Assembly: GCF_020831925.1 (NCBI RefSeq)
Contig: NZ_JAFIFQ010000025.1
Coordinates: 1 to 52,313 of the forward strand
Direction: 5' to 3'
DNA: 52,313 bases
From: Alkalimonas sp.
GTDB lineage: Bacteria > Pseudomonadota > Gammaproteobacteria > Enterobacterales > Alteromonadaceae
Shown here: positions 11,501-19,756 of the stretch, one piece after another
How positions within the stretch are numbered: the first letter of the stretch is position 1
Layout of the letters: every line of letters starts with the position of its first letter
The notes under the pieces: generated by a model
Told to the model about the DNA's origin: nothing
The model's input: only the letters and a program-made list of their open reading frames with translations
The model's database searches: none
Position numbers and translations under genes: made by a program

Positions 11501-11680
11501 ACCACGGAAAGTGGCGTTGATATGGACGTAGTTCACTTCCACTTGCGGAAACATCTGTCGCTGAATGCTGTTGTAGGTGACAAAGCCCATCACCAAAATA
11601 AACACCATCATCAGATTGGCGGCCACAGGGTTATTGGCAAACCAGGAAATAATGCCTCTTTTCGGGTCGATGTAATCCAT
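8555..11680 (-). CDS. RND-family efflux pump, inner-membrane subunit
   Basis: Proton-driven tripartite exporter component of the AcrB/MexB-like superfamily. Topology is typical: one membrane helix at about 14-34, a large periplasmic loop, helices 2-6 at 340-470, another helix near 530, a second periplasmic loop, and the last five helices after about 860. The proton-relay Asp pair is present (D403-D404 in LGIVVDDAIVIGE). The equivalent of the AcrB TM10 lysine region reads GVVINDSLVL, as in several non-AcrB subfamilies, so substrates cannot be transferred from AcrB. 1041 residues. It starts 3 bases after the adaptor gene; no outer-membrane channel gene is adjacent. Confidence 0.93.
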   Translation of the reverse strand: MDYIDPKRGIISWFANNPVAANLMMVFILVMGFVTYNSIQRQMFPQVEVNYVHINATFRGAAPQEIEEGILIKIEEALQDIEGIKRVRSFAWRGAGRISVELEVGEDISSRLDQIKLRVDSIGTFPAGMEPLTIYQVEWRQQAVELVLTGSEDSLELKALGREIQNELLLLDQINFVNFNSMPAWEVAVEIAPETLQRYNLSLQDVSRSIRNYSDNLSAGMIRSESGMITIRSEQRAYRADEFARIPVILGPQGERVLLGEIASIHDGFEERVNYMRSNGRNAAFLQIEASSSQSLPDVARSVHQYIAFKNAQLPEGYQLDALVDMTYYLNGRLNMMWSNLLQGSVLVFLMLMLFLRVKVAFWVMLGLPIAFLGAIWLMPFAGVTINIVTLFAFIMVLGIVVDDAIVIGESAYHETEQKGHSVDNIVRGARRVATPATFGVLTTIAVFAPFMFAQGMESNEFRNISIVVVLCLIFSLIESKLILPAHLAHSKIKPLGKEHWRSRFQQRFQYFIEQRYQPFLQRCISHRYATLAAFVALLMVSIALMASNHLRVVMMPPVPHDYPQIRFEMHQNASEQQTLESLLAIEAMIYQQEERVREETGKPLISDVFAFLNSQTSGQVVVTLVAEDERPFNAFTLSRRWRENMPELPGVRLIRVQDDVMTMGGQNNLEYRLFGRDIDQLNQAGLALIADLAKIPGVFDLSSTIDSAGKELNLQLKPVAYQLGLTPADLAAQVGSGFYGLEAQRMIRDGDEVRVMVRYPRLQREQIAALDYSKVRLPSGDFVLLGDVAELVETPGISRINRENGFRTVRVSANVDQAQVTTSEVVRLVRSEVMPELLERFPGVRTELGGQIEEQQRQRDQMFLYMIAGLLMVYILLAIPLKSYSQPLIVMSVIPFGMIGAVLAHFVLGMNLSLFSFFGMIAAAGVVINDSLVLTDYVNQSRREGLSLADSVVRAGKMRFRAILLTSLTTFFGLVPIMFETSLQAQFVIPMAVSLSFAVLFATLITLVLVPCLYLILEDVKRPFRALKRRLFGSPAAYEA

Positions 11681-11683
11681 GGT

Positions 11684-12829
11684 TTATTCCACCTTGGCCA
11701 GTTCACTGCCATTGCTGTCAGTACGCACCTGCATGCCTGGCTGTGGAAAACTAGGGGCCAATAGTACCAACTGGTCACCTGCTTGCAGCCCTTGTTCAAT
11801 CAGCACGCTTTTGCCTTCCTGACGCACTACCTGCACTGGCTGGCGACGCAAGGTGTTGTCTTCGTTCAACAGCCAAACCTGCTGGTTTTGCACCGAATCC
11901 TGTGGCACTTCAAATAACGCCGGATGGGTCTGGCCAGACAGGACTACCTCAACATAGTGACCAAAACGCAGCACTGGCTGTGCCGTATTTAAGCTGTATG
12001 GATCGTCCACCTGTACCACCAGATGGCCCATACGGGTCTGGCCGTGGATGACACCAAGATCACGTACCACTTCAGCCTTACGCTGATGGCCATCGAACTG
12101 CACCTGAGCAGGAATACCAGCCACCGGCTGAGGTAAAAAGCGGGCATCAAAGCCTGCTACCGGCAAATGAATTTCGGCCTGCTCTACGCTGTAAATTTCA
12201 CCCAAGGCCGTGGCGGCAGAGACCACTTGACCAAGACCAACATTGCGGCTCACCACCAGCGCATCGTAAGGGGCTAGGATCTGAGTACGCTCTAGATCGC
12301 GCTTGGCCTTTTGCAAAGCTGCCTGAGCCGACTTTACACCAGCCTCAGCACTGTGTAACTGCGGCTTGCGCAAACCCAAAGCGGATACCTCGCCAGGCGA
12401 TAAATGGCGAAGCTCCTGCTCCGCTACCCGTGCCAGGGCTTTTTCCTGCTCCAGTGCTGCATATGCAGCCGCTACACCCGCCTCAGCCGACAATACCGCA
12501 GCCTGATAGTCCGCATCATCCAACTGCGCCATCACTTCCCCCTTGGCAATGACGCCACCGGCAACAAAGTTGGGATGGATAGCAATAATGCGGCCAGACA
12601 CTTCAGGCGTTAAGCGGGTTTTTTCTTTCGGTTGCACTTCACCAAACACCCGCACTTCAAAGCGGTGAGCTCTTGGTTGCAGTGTTTGGGTACTAACCAA
12701 TGGGGCTAGAGCCCGATCGGCATCGGCCTCAACAGATTTTGGGGCAGTACTGACAATGGCCACCACCAGCACGATGCCAAGCAGCAACACCCCAACAGCA
12801 ATAGCAACTTTGGTCCATAAGCTCATCAT
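11684..12829 (-). CDS. RND efflux periplasmic adaptor (membrane fusion protein)
   Basis: Links the RND pump to an outer-membrane channel. One N-terminal membrane anchor (KVAIAVGVLLLGIVLVVAIV) is followed by the barrel-sandwich hybrid half SGRIIAIHPNFVAGG. An Ala/Glu-rich alpha-helical hairpin lies at about 110-180, the returning lipoyl half ILAPYDALVVSRNVGLGQVV follows, and then the beta-barrel domain. 381 residues. AAGGAA precedes two adjacent ATG codons, either of which may be used. It is first gene of a two-gene operon. A long inverted repeat lies about 95 bases upstream and might regulate it. Confidence 0.92.
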   Translation of the reverse strand: MMSLWTKVAIAVGVLLLGIVLVVAIVSTAPKSVEADADRALAPLVSTQTLQPRAHRFEVRVFGEVQPKEKTRLTPEVSGRIIAIHPNFVAGGVIAKGEVMAQLDDADYQAAVLSAEAGVAAAYAALEQEKALARVAEQELRHLSPGEVSALGLRKPQLHSAEAGVKSAQAALQKAKRDLERTQILAPYDALVVSRNVGLGQVVSAATALGEIYSVEQAEIHLPVAGFDARFLPQPVAGIPAQVQFDGHQRKAEVVRDLGVIHGQTRMGHLVVQVDDPYSLNTAQPVLRFGHYVEVVLSGQTHPALFEVPQDSVQNQQVWLLNEDNTLRRQPVQVVRQEGKSVLIEQGLQAGDQLVLLAPSFPQPGMQVRTDSNGSELAKVE

Positions 12830-12924
12830 AGCTTCCTTTATACGAGCAAAAATTACCCTATAAAGTAGCAGATAGCCGGGCTTGGTGATAATGAAGAAGT
12901 GTTAACTTTTATGAAGGCTGAAAC

Positions 12925-12957
12925 ACTTTGTTGCAACTGCCAGAGTTGCAACAAAGT
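12925..12957. repeat. Perfect 14-bp inverted repeat, ACTTTGTTGCAACT type
   Basis: ACTTTGTTGCAACT, a 5-base spacer, then AGTTGCAACAAAGT. It lies 15 bases after the der stop and about 95 bases before the adaptor start. It is AT-rich and has no T run in either direction, so it is either an unusual der terminator or a dyad operator for the pump operon. Confidence 0.6.
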
Positions 12958-12972
12958 TTATTGACGGAACTA

Positions 12973-14445
12973 TCAGCTTTTTTTCAGTTTCTGACGTGCT
13001 TTGAGTAAGCGTTCGAGCTTGTATTGTTGGTTCGGGGTCATACTCACCCGCTTTTTCTCCGTTGCAAAGGGGTTTTCACCTTCACGGAACTCAATGCGAA
13101 TGGGCGTGCCCATAATCTGCAGCGCTTTACGGTAGTAGTTCATCAGATAACGCTTGTACGAATCGGGTAAGGCACTAACCTGATTACCATGGATCACCAC
13201 GATCGGAGGGTTGTAGCCACCGGCATGAGCATACTTCAGTTTAACTCGGCGGCCATTAACCAACGGTGGCTGATGATCATCCTGGGCCATTTTCATAATC
13301 TGGGTCAGGATAGAGGTATTGATGCGCCTGGTGGCAGATTGATAGGCTTCTTCCACCGACTCGAATAAATTACCCACCCCGGAGCCATGCAAAGCGGAAA
13401 TAAAATGCAAACGGGCAAAATCAATAAAACCTAAGCGTCGATCCAGCTCTCGTTTGACTTCATCTTTGACGCCTTCGTTTAAACCATCCCACTTGTTGAC
13501 CGCAATCACCAGCGAGCGCCCAGCATTCAGCGCAAAGCCAAGCAAGCTAAGATCCTGATCAGAAATACCCTGGCGGGCATCCAGCACCAACAACACTACG
13601 TTGGCCTCTTCGATGGCCTGCAGCGTTTTAATGACGGAGAACTTTTCCACTTTGTCGTCAATTTTACCACGCCGACGCACCCCAGCCGTATCGATCAGAA
13701 TGTAATCGCGCTCATTGCGCTGCATCGGAATATAGATGGAGTCTCGGGTAGTTCCTGGCATATCGAAAACCACTACCCGCTCCTCGCCCAGAATGCGATT
13801 GGTCAGGGTCGACTTACCGACATTGGGCCGGCCAATAATGGCTAGCTTGATCGGCTTATCCTCCAATGCCACGTCTTCATCAGATAGCCCCTCAGCTTCA
13901 GACTCCAAGGTATCAGCCGACGTCGTTTCATCCGGATCTTCAGCATCAGGCAATGAGAGCAAAGGCCGCAAGGCTTCATTTAACAATACCGATAAGCCGC
14001 GACCATGCGCAGCAGCTATCGGCCAAACCTGGCCCAGGCCCAGGCTGTAAAACTCAGCGATGGCACTATCGGCATCCAGGCCATCGGTTTTATTGGCTAC
14101 CAGAAACACCTGCTTCTCGGCCTTGCGTAAATAATCCGCAATGCCAATATCACCTGCGGTTAAGCCAGCCCTTGCATCCAACATAAAGAGTACAATATCG
14201 GCTTCGTCAATCGCCCGCAGCGATTGATCGGCCATTTCCACTTCGATGCCTTCGGCATCGCCATCGATACCGCCAGTATCCACCACAATGAAGGATAACT
14301 CTTCGAACTCGACAGAACCGTATTTTCGGTCCCTGGTCAAGCCAGGAAAGTCAGCGACCAGCGCATCCCGCGTACGGGTCAAACGATTGAACAGGGTCGA
14401 TTTACCAACATTGGCACGACCAACCAGAGCGACAACCGGTAACAT
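12973..14445 (-). CDS. der: GTPase Der (EngA), ribosome assembly
   Basis: Essential double GTPase for maturation of the 50S subunit. Two G domains in tandem each show a P-loop (GRANVGKST at 9-17, GRPNVGKST at 205-213), DTGG or DTAG Switch II motifs, and NKTD or NKWD specificity motifs. They are separated by an acidic linker (about 166-197). The C-terminal KH-like domain binds rRNA and ends in a lysine-rich tail. 490 residues, typical of gammaproteobacteria. It follows bamB, as in E. coli, but a strong terminator stands between them. Confidence 0.97.
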   Translation of the reverse strand: MLPVVALVGRANVGKSTLFNRLTRTRDALVADFPGLTRDRKYGSVEFEELSFIVVDTGGIDGDAEGIEVEMADQSLRAIDEADIVLFMLDARAGLTAGDIGIADYLRKAEKQVFLVANKTDGLDADSAIAEFYSLGLGQVWPIAAAHGRGLSVLLNEALRPLLSLPDAEDPDETTSADTLESEAEGLSDEDVALEDKPIKLAIIGRPNVGKSTLTNRILGEERVVVFDMPGTTRDSIYIPMQRNERDYILIDTAGVRRRGKIDDKVEKFSVIKTLQAIEEANVVLLVLDARQGISDQDLSLLGFALNAGRSLVIAVNKWDGLNEGVKDEVKRELDRRLGFIDFARLHFISALHGSGVGNLFESVEEAYQSATRRINTSILTQIMKMAQDDHQPPLVNGRRVKLKYAHAGGYNPPIVVIHGNQVSALPDSYKRYLMNYYRKALQIMGTPIRIEFREGENPFATEKKRVSMTPNQQYKLERLLKARQKLKKS

Positions 14446-14460
14446 GAGCTCACCTCAAAA

Positions 14461-14491
14461 TAAAAAATAACAGGCTCACAGGAGCCTGTTA
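14461..14491 (-). terminator. Intrinsic terminator downstream of bamB
   Basis: TAACAGGCTC and GAGCCTGTTA form a perfect 10-bp stem with a 4-base loop; on the minus strand it is followed by TTTTTTA. It ends the hisS-yfgM-bamB transcript, so der probably relies on read-through or on a promoter in the short region around it. Confidence 0.8.
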
Positions 14492-14524
14492 TAGCTTAAC
14501 GCATAAATTTGGTTTAGACCTGCT

Positions 14525-15718
14525 TTAAGGCTGGCGTAATACCACCAGCTCACCATTACGGCTTTGCAACACCAGGTATTCGCCATTGGTTACCGGCGCA
14601 ACATACATGCCTGAACGGTGGAATTGGTGGCGTGCTACCATATCGCCACTGCGGCGATCCAGCCAATGCAGATGACCTTTGCTGTCGCCAAACACCAGAT
14701 AGTCACCAAAAACCGTAGGAGGGGTCAGGAAGTGACGCTCCAGTGCAGTTTGAGACCACAGCTCCTGACCATTACGGCGATCAAGCGCATGCACCCGGCC
14801 AACCGAATCAACGATGTAGAGTACGGTATCCGCCAGTGCCATATTGCGAAAGCTGGCATAATCACGCTTCCACAGCGTACGGCCTGAATTAAGCTCCAGC
14901 GCAACTAACTCACCATTATAGGCAATGGCATAAACCGTATTACCCACTACCAAGGGGCGGGCATCCACATCCACCAACCGCGCCAGATCAGTCGCACCTT
15001 GTGGCGTAGCAATCACTTCCTCCCAGGCCGGTAAGCCATGCTCTGAAATCAAAACACCCACTTTTCCTGAGCCAGAGCCAAAGACTACTCCACCTGGTAC
15101 TATGGAGGGCTCAGCTACACCACGAATGGTCAGTGCCGGCAGTTCCTGTTCATAGGCCCAGCGCTGGCTTCCATCGGCTGGGTTCAACGCGACAATAAAA
15201 CCCGAACCGGTATTTACAACAATCATGCCATCGCCTGCAGCCGGAGCAGCCAGGACTTCGCCCGGTACTTTACTGGTCCAGCGCCGATCACCAGTGGCCG
15301 GGTCCAGTGCAATCACCTCGCCATTCTCGGTACCAAACAGCAGATGGCCAAATCCATGTGATAATCCACCGGAAACACGGGCTGTGGTATTGGATCGATT
15401 ACTCAGTAAACGCCAAAAACCAATCACGCTGTCACGACGGGTATCGTAAGTCCAGACACGCTTGCCACTATCCAGCTCAAAAGCACTGATAAGACCGGTC
15501 CGGCTGGCAGCATAGAGCTTACCATCCAGAATCAGTGGTCGCAGACTGGAGTCAAAGTGTTGCACGCCATCAGCTGCAGTGTGATCCCAAGCCAGCACCG
15601 GCTCGAACTGGTTGTTTACACTTGGCAGTACCAGTTTTTCTTTCTTGGATGAACAACCACCCAATAACATCAAAACCAGAGCGCTTGCTACTATAGTTCG
15701 CATCGACATCAAATTCAC
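14525..15718 (-). CDS. bamB: Outer membrane assembly lipoprotein BamB
   Basis: Accessory lipoprotein of the BAM complex that inserts beta-barrel proteins into the outer membrane. A lipoprotein signal ends in LLGGC, with the acylated cysteine near residue 22. The body is an eight-bladed beta-propeller made of PQQ-like repeats, visible as recurring motifs such as GKRVWTY, GDRRWTS, GSQRWAY and GRTLWKR. 397 residues. The GTG start overlaps the yfgM stop (GTGA), indicating translational coupling. The order hisS-yfgM-bamB is conserved with E. coli. Confidence 0.95.
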   Translation of the reverse strand: MNLMSMRTIVASALVLMLLGGCSSKKEKLVLPSVNNQFEPVLAWDHTAADGVQHFDSSLRPLILDGKLYAASRTGLISAFELDSGKRVWTYDTRRDSVIGFWRLLSNRSNTTARVSGGLSHGFGHLLFGTENGEVIALDPATGDRRWTSKVPGEVLAAPAAGDGMIVVNTGSGFIVALNPADGSQRWAYEQELPALTIRGVAEPSIVPGGVVFGSGSGKVGVLISEHGLPAWEEVIATPQGATDLARLVDVDARPLVVGNTVYAIAYNGELVALELNSGRTLWKRDYASFRNMALADTVLYIVDSVGRVHALDRRNGQELWSQTALERHFLTPPTVFGDYLVFGDSKGHLHWLDRRSGDMVARHQFHRSGMYVAPVTNGEYLVLQSRNGELVVLRQP

Positions 15719-16356
15719 AGCATACCCTCTGTCTGAACATGAGCCAGCTCGTCGAGTTTAATTTTCAACAACTGATTGGCTTCTGCACCTTCACTCGCTT
15801 TTGCCAACATGTAAGCTTGCTTCGCTGCATCGGCATTGCCTTGTGCCAGATGGATATCACCTTTAAGCTCTTGTTGTTGCAGCTTAAAACTGACTGGCAT
15901 GTTGCCCTGTAATAACGCCAGTGCCTGGCTGTATTGCTGTTGTTGCAAATGAACCCGAGCCAGCCGTAAGCGTGCAATGGCATCAATCACAGGGTCCTTG
16001 GTATTGGCAATAACCCAACCTAGCTGCTGCTCAGCCAGGCTGTAGTCGCCAGCCAGGACTGCATCACGCGCTTTGAGCATGGCAGCAAAAGTGGCGTAAG
16101 CGGTTTTGCTATTACTTTCAATGTAACGTTCCGCATCCTGAACCCAGTCAGCAGATTGCTGTTCCTGTGCCTGTAGAAGTCGCTCAAAGCCCGTCGAGGC
16201 CTGTTCCGCTTGTGCCAATTGATGACTTTGATAATAACGGAAGCCGTACAAGCCACCTAAGCCCAGGATAGTCCCTGCAACGATGGTGATGCCATACTCT
16301 TTCCAGAAGCGCTTAATGGCTTCTAACTGTTGTTCTTCACTGCTGTAAACGTCCAT
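15715..16356 (-). CDS. yfgM: Ancillary SecYEG translocon subunit YfgM (tetratricopeptide protein)
   Basis: Inner-membrane protein with one N-terminal helix (GITIVAGTILGLGGLYGFRYY, about 18-38) and a periplasmic TPR-like domain. In E. coli it works with PpiD at the SecYEG exit to pass secreted proteins to periplasmic chaperones. The N-terminus YSSEEQQLEAIKRFWKEYG is characteristic of the YfgM/TPR_21 family. 213 residues. It begins 10 bases after hisS and overlaps bamB by 4 bases. Confidence 0.92.
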   Translation of the reverse strand: MDVYSSEEQQLEAIKRFWKEYGITIVAGTILGLGGLYGFRYYQSHQLAQAEQASTGFERLLQAQEQQSADWVQDAERYIESNSKTAYATFAAMLKARDAVLAGDYSLAEQQLGWVIANTKDPVIDAIARLRLARVHLQQQQYSQALALLQGNMPVSFKLQQQELKGDIHLAQGNADAAKQAYMLAKASEGAEANQLLKIKLDELAHVQTEGML

Positions 16357-16366
16357 AACTGCTCCG

Positions 16367-17650
16367 TTATTCTTTCGCTAATTCGTTTTGCAAAAAACTG
16401 ACCAGGCCGGTCAGCGCAATACGTTGCTGCGGCTGATCTTTTCGCAGCCACTTAATGGTGATGCTATCCGATGCCAGCTCATCACTGCCCAGCACTAAAG
16501 CCAGCTCGGCGCCGGATTTATCGGCTTTTTTAAATTGTTTTTTCATGGCGCCACCGCCGCAATGCTGCATCAGCCGCTGCTGCGGAAAAGCCTGGCGTAG
16601 CTGTTCGGCAACCGGAATCAATGCAAGTTCCGCATCCAGGCCGGAGGCCATCAAATACCAGTCGGCCTGAGCCTGCTCTGCTGGTGCTAACTCCAGTGTT
16701 TGCAGCAACAGAATTAACCGTTCCATACCAAGTGCAAAGCCCACTGCAGGACAAGGCTTACCACCCAACTGTTCCACCAGACCATCGTAACGACCACCGG
16801 CACAAACCGTACCCTGAGCCCCTAAACTCTCGGTGACCCATTCAAACACAGTTTTGTTGTAATAATCCAGCCCCCGTACCAGACGAGGGTTGACCACAAA
16901 CTCAATACCTGCTGCCGTAAGGCGCTGTTGCAGCTCAGCAAAGTGCTCGGCAGACTCGGTATCCAGATAATCCGCCAACCTGGGTGCCTTGCTTAACACG
17001 TCAGCCAGGGCCGGGTTTTTACTGTCTAAAATACGCAGAGGGTTGCTATGCAACCGCCGCTTGCTGTCTTCATCCAACAGCTCATGATGATCCGATAAAT
17101 AGGCCACCAAAGCCGCCCGATACTGCTGGCGTGCTTCCGGGCTACCTAAGGTATTTAGCTCCAGCCGCACATGGCGACTTAAACCAAGTTGCTGCCATAA
17201 ATGGGCGCTCAGGCGAATCACTTCAGCATCAATATCGCTGCTGGCGATACCAAAAGCTTCCAAACCAAACTGATGAAACTGACGATAGCGGCCTTTTTGC
17301 GGACGCTCATGCCGGAACATGGGCCCCATGTACCACAGACGCTGCTCCTGATTATAAAGCAAGCCATGCTCATTGCCCGCTCGAACACAGCAGGCTGTTC
17401 CTTCCGGTCTAAGGGTCAGGCTATCGCCATTGCGATCGCTAAAGGTGTACATTTCCTTTTCGACAATGTCGGTCACTTCGCCAATCGAGCGCTTGAACAG
17501 CTCCGTCATTTCGACGATCGGAAAGCGTATTTCCTGGTAGCCGTAGCTTGCTACCGTTTGCCGCAGTTGTTGCTCGACATATTGCCAGAGCCCACTGTCC
17601 TTAGGCAGACAATCATTCATGCCACGAATGGCCTGTACTTGTTTTGACAC
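16367..17650 (-). CDS. hisS: Histidyl-tRNA synthetase
   Basis: Class II aminoacyl-tRNA synthetase that charges tRNA-His. Motif 2 ([22 protein letters not shown]), the histidine-A motif ([13 protein letters not shown]) and motif 3 (GFALGMERL) are all present. They are followed by the C-terminal anticodon-binding domain from about residue 330. 427 residues, starting [16 protein letters not shown] as in the family. First gene of a likely hisS-yfgM-bamB unit with its own promoter. Confidence 0.97.
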   Translation of the reverse strand: MSKQVQAIRGMNDCLPKDSGLWQYVEQQLRQTVASYGYQEIRFPIVEMTELFKRSIGEVTDIVEKEMYTFSDRNGDSLTLRPEGTACCVRAGNEHGLLYNQEQRLWYMGPMFRHERPQKGRYRQFHQFGLEAFGIASSDIDAEVIRLSAHLWQQLGLSRHVRLELNTLGSPEARQQYRAALVAYLSDHHELLDEDSKRRLHSNPLRILDSKNPALADVLSKAPRLADYLDTESAEHFAELQQRLTAAGIEFVVNPRLVRGLDYYNKTVFEWVTESLGAQGTVCAGGRYDGLVEQLGGKPCPAVGFALGMERLILLLQTLELAPAEQAQADWYLMASGLDAELALIPVAEQLRQAFPQQRLMQHCGGGAMKKQFKKADKSGAELALVLGSDELASDSITIKWLRKDQPQQRIALTGLVSFLQNELAKE

Positions 17651-17685
17651 CTTATTCTACTCGGCTTTGCTAAAAAATAGACGGG

Positions 17686-17714
17686 ATTATAGGAGCTTCA
17701 GTGGCAAACACCAA
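17686..17714 (-). promoter_or_regulatory. Predicted sigma70 promoter of hisS
   Basis: On the minus strand TTGGTG, a 17-base spacer, then a consensus TATAAT, about 35 bases upstream of the hisS start and inside the ispG-hisS gap. Confidence 0.6.
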
Positions 17715-17731
17715 GCTTTCCCGTAGCTTTC

Positions 17732-18847
17732 TTACTGATCCAGCTGGGTAACGGCAATCTGTTGCTGTTTGCGTTTCAGATAATCACGCACCTGCTGTTC
17801 CAGCTGTTCAGCGATCTGGTTATTATCCAGCCGCAACTTTTGCCGCTCACCATTGATGTAAAAACCACTCATCCGGTTGGCACCTGCTACAGCCAGATCA
17901 GAGACCAGGGCTTCACCAGGACCGTTCACCACGCAACCGATGACCGAGACAGTAAGCGGCTCAACTACGTCTTCTAAACGCTGCTCCAGAGAATTCATGG
18001 TTTTGATCACATCAAACTCTTGGCGCGAACAGCTTGGACAGGCGATGAAATTTATACCACGCGAGCGGATACGCAGCGATTTTAAGATATCGAAGCCAAC
18101 TTTCACTTCTTCAACCGGATCCGCCGCTAATGATACCCGCAGCGTATCGCCAATACCTTCAGCCAACAGCATGCCCAAACCAATCGCCGACTTCACGGCG
18201 CCGGCACGGGCACCGCCAGCTTCGGTGATGCCCAGATGCAAGGGTTGCTTAATCTGCTTCGCCAGTAAACGATAAGCCCCCACCGCCAGGAATACGTCCG
18301 ACGCTTTGACACTGACTTTAAACTGTTCGAAATTAAGCCGGTCGAGGATATCCACATGACGCATGGCTGACTCAACCAAGGCTTCTGCGGTTGGCTCCCC
18401 ATATTTTTGCTGAATATCGGCCTCCAGTGATCCGCCATTGACGCCAATGCGGATAGGGATCTGATAATCACGGGCACAATCGACCACAGAACGGATTCGA
18501 TCTTCCCTGCCAATATTGCCGGGGTTTATCCGCAAGCAATCCACACCGTATTCAGCTACTTTAAGGGCGATTCGGTAATCAAAATGGATATCGGCAATCA
18601 GTGGCACTGGCGATTGCTGCTTGATCAGCCGAAAGGCTTCAGCCGCATCCATAGTAGGTACCGACACCCGAACCATATCAGCACCGGCAGCAGCGATGGC
18701 CTTAATTTGAGCAACAGTCGCATCGACATCGGTCGTTTTGGTATTGGTCATGGATTGCACACTGATCGGGGCATCGCCACCAACCGGCACAGTGCCGACC
18801 ATAATCTGGGTGCTCTTACGTCGTTTAATGGGGTTATCAGCAAACAT
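17732..18847 (-). CDS. ispG: 4-hydroxy-3-methylbut-2-en-1-yl diphosphate synthase
   Basis: Iron-sulphur enzyme of the MEP isoprenoid pathway, converting MEcPP to HMBPP. The TIM-barrel N-terminal domain ([18 protein letters not shown]) is followed by the [4Fe-4S] domain with ligands C270 and C273 ([11 protein letters not shown]) and C305 ([10 protein letters not shown]). 371 residues, the short bacterial form. It follows rodZ by 3 bases, the same order as in E. coli. Confidence 0.97.
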   Translation of the reverse strand: MFADNPIKRRKSTQIMVGTVPVGGDAPISVQSMTNTKTTDVDATVAQIKAIAAAGADMVRVSVPTMDAAEAFRLIKQQSPVPLIADIHFDYRIALKVAEYGVDCLRINPGNIGREDRIRSVVDCARDYQIPIRIGVNGGSLEADIQQKYGEPTAEALVESAMRHVDILDRLNFEQFKVSVKASDVFLAVGAYRLLAKQIKQPLHLGITEAGGARAGAVKSAIGLGMLLAEGIGDTLRVSLAADPVEEVKVGFDILKSLRIRSRGINFIACPSCSRQEFDVIKTMNSLEQRLEDVVEPLTVSVIGCVVNGPGEALVSDLAVAGANRMSGFYINGERQKLRLDNNQIAEQLEQQVRDYLKRKQQQIAVTQLDQ

Positions 18848-18850
18848 AGC

Positions 18851-19756
18851 TTAGTCTTGTAACGGAACGGAAAATTTAGCGACCCGACCAGAGCGGAAAC
18901 CAGACATATCGACCGGTTCTGCATCCAGTTCAATCTCAACCACCGAAGGGTTGCCCAGGGTCACAGTAAAAGGGGCCCGGCCTTGCACCTGCAGCTGATA
19001 ACCAGCGCGCTTGGTACCGAAGGCAACTCTGGAGCCATCAGCATCCACCACATCAATCCAGCAATCATCGGCAAAGCGCATACTCAACTGCTGGCTTGAG
19101 GCAATGGGCGCGTCTGCCAGTAAAGCGACACTGGACTGGGTTGATTCATTCTCAAAAATGGTCGGCCCGGTTTGCTCTACGAGTGAAGTGGGTAACTCGG
19201 GTAGCACAGTATGCAACTCTGGATCGGATTGGCTGTCTGCTGCGAGCATAGTCAGCGGCTCTGGTTCAACTGAATTCACTATTTCGTGCGGTGCACCAGC
19301 ATTTTCGCTCTCTGCAGCAGGGGTTTCACCGGTCAACCAATGCGTTTGCCACCACCAAAGTAACAACAAGCCAAGCAGAACGGCCCCAACCAGGTAGGTT
19401 AACAGCATAAAGCGGCTCTCGGTCGCCTCTTTTTCCGTACGGTTGGAAAAGCTATGCATCGCACGGGGTTCTATGGCCTGATTACCATGGTGGCGCTCGT
19501 AGGCAGCCAAGACCTGTCGTTCGGAAATCTTCAGCAAGCGGGCGTAAGAGCGCAGATAACCGCGAATAAAGGTCGGCAGTACACTTTCTTCGTACTGATC
19601 GGTCTCCATGTTCTCAATCAGGGATAGGCGTAAGTTTAGCTGGCTAGCGACTTCTTTTTGCGACCATTGCTTGTGCTCACGGGCAGCCTTTAATAGCTCG
19701 CCTGCACTTTGATTTGTTGTTTCTGTTGGCGTTTTATCAGTCGTCATGGGATACAT
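18851..19756 (-). CDS. rodZ: Cytoskeleton protein RodZ
   Basis: Cell-shape factor linking MreB filaments to the cell-wall elongation machinery. The N-terminal helix-turn-helix that binds MreB is at about 17-85 (GELLKAAREHKQWSQKEVA). One membrane helix lies near 118-137 (YLVGAVLLGLLLLWWWQ), then a low-complexity periplasmic linker, then the C-terminal DUF4115 domain (SMRFADDCWIDVVDADGSR to VAKFSVPLQD). 301 residues from the first ATG; the in-frame ATG three codons later (19747, MTTDKTPTE) is equally plausible. The start lies inside the end of pilF. Confidence 0.92.
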   Translation of the reverse strand: MYPMTTDKTPTETTNQSAGELLKAAREHKQWSQKEVASQLNLRLSLIENMETDQYEESVLPTFIRGYLRSYARLLKISERQVLAAYERHHGNQAIEPRAMHSFSNRTEKEATESRFMLLTYLVGAVLLGLLLLWWWQTHWLTGETPAAESENAGAPHEIVNSVEPEPLTMLAADSQSDPELHTVLPELPTSLVEQTGPTIFENESTQSSVALLADAPIASSQQLSMRFADDCWIDVVDADGSRVAFGTKRAGYQLQVQGRAPFTVTLGNPSVVEIELDAEPVDMSGFRSGRVAKFSVPLQD

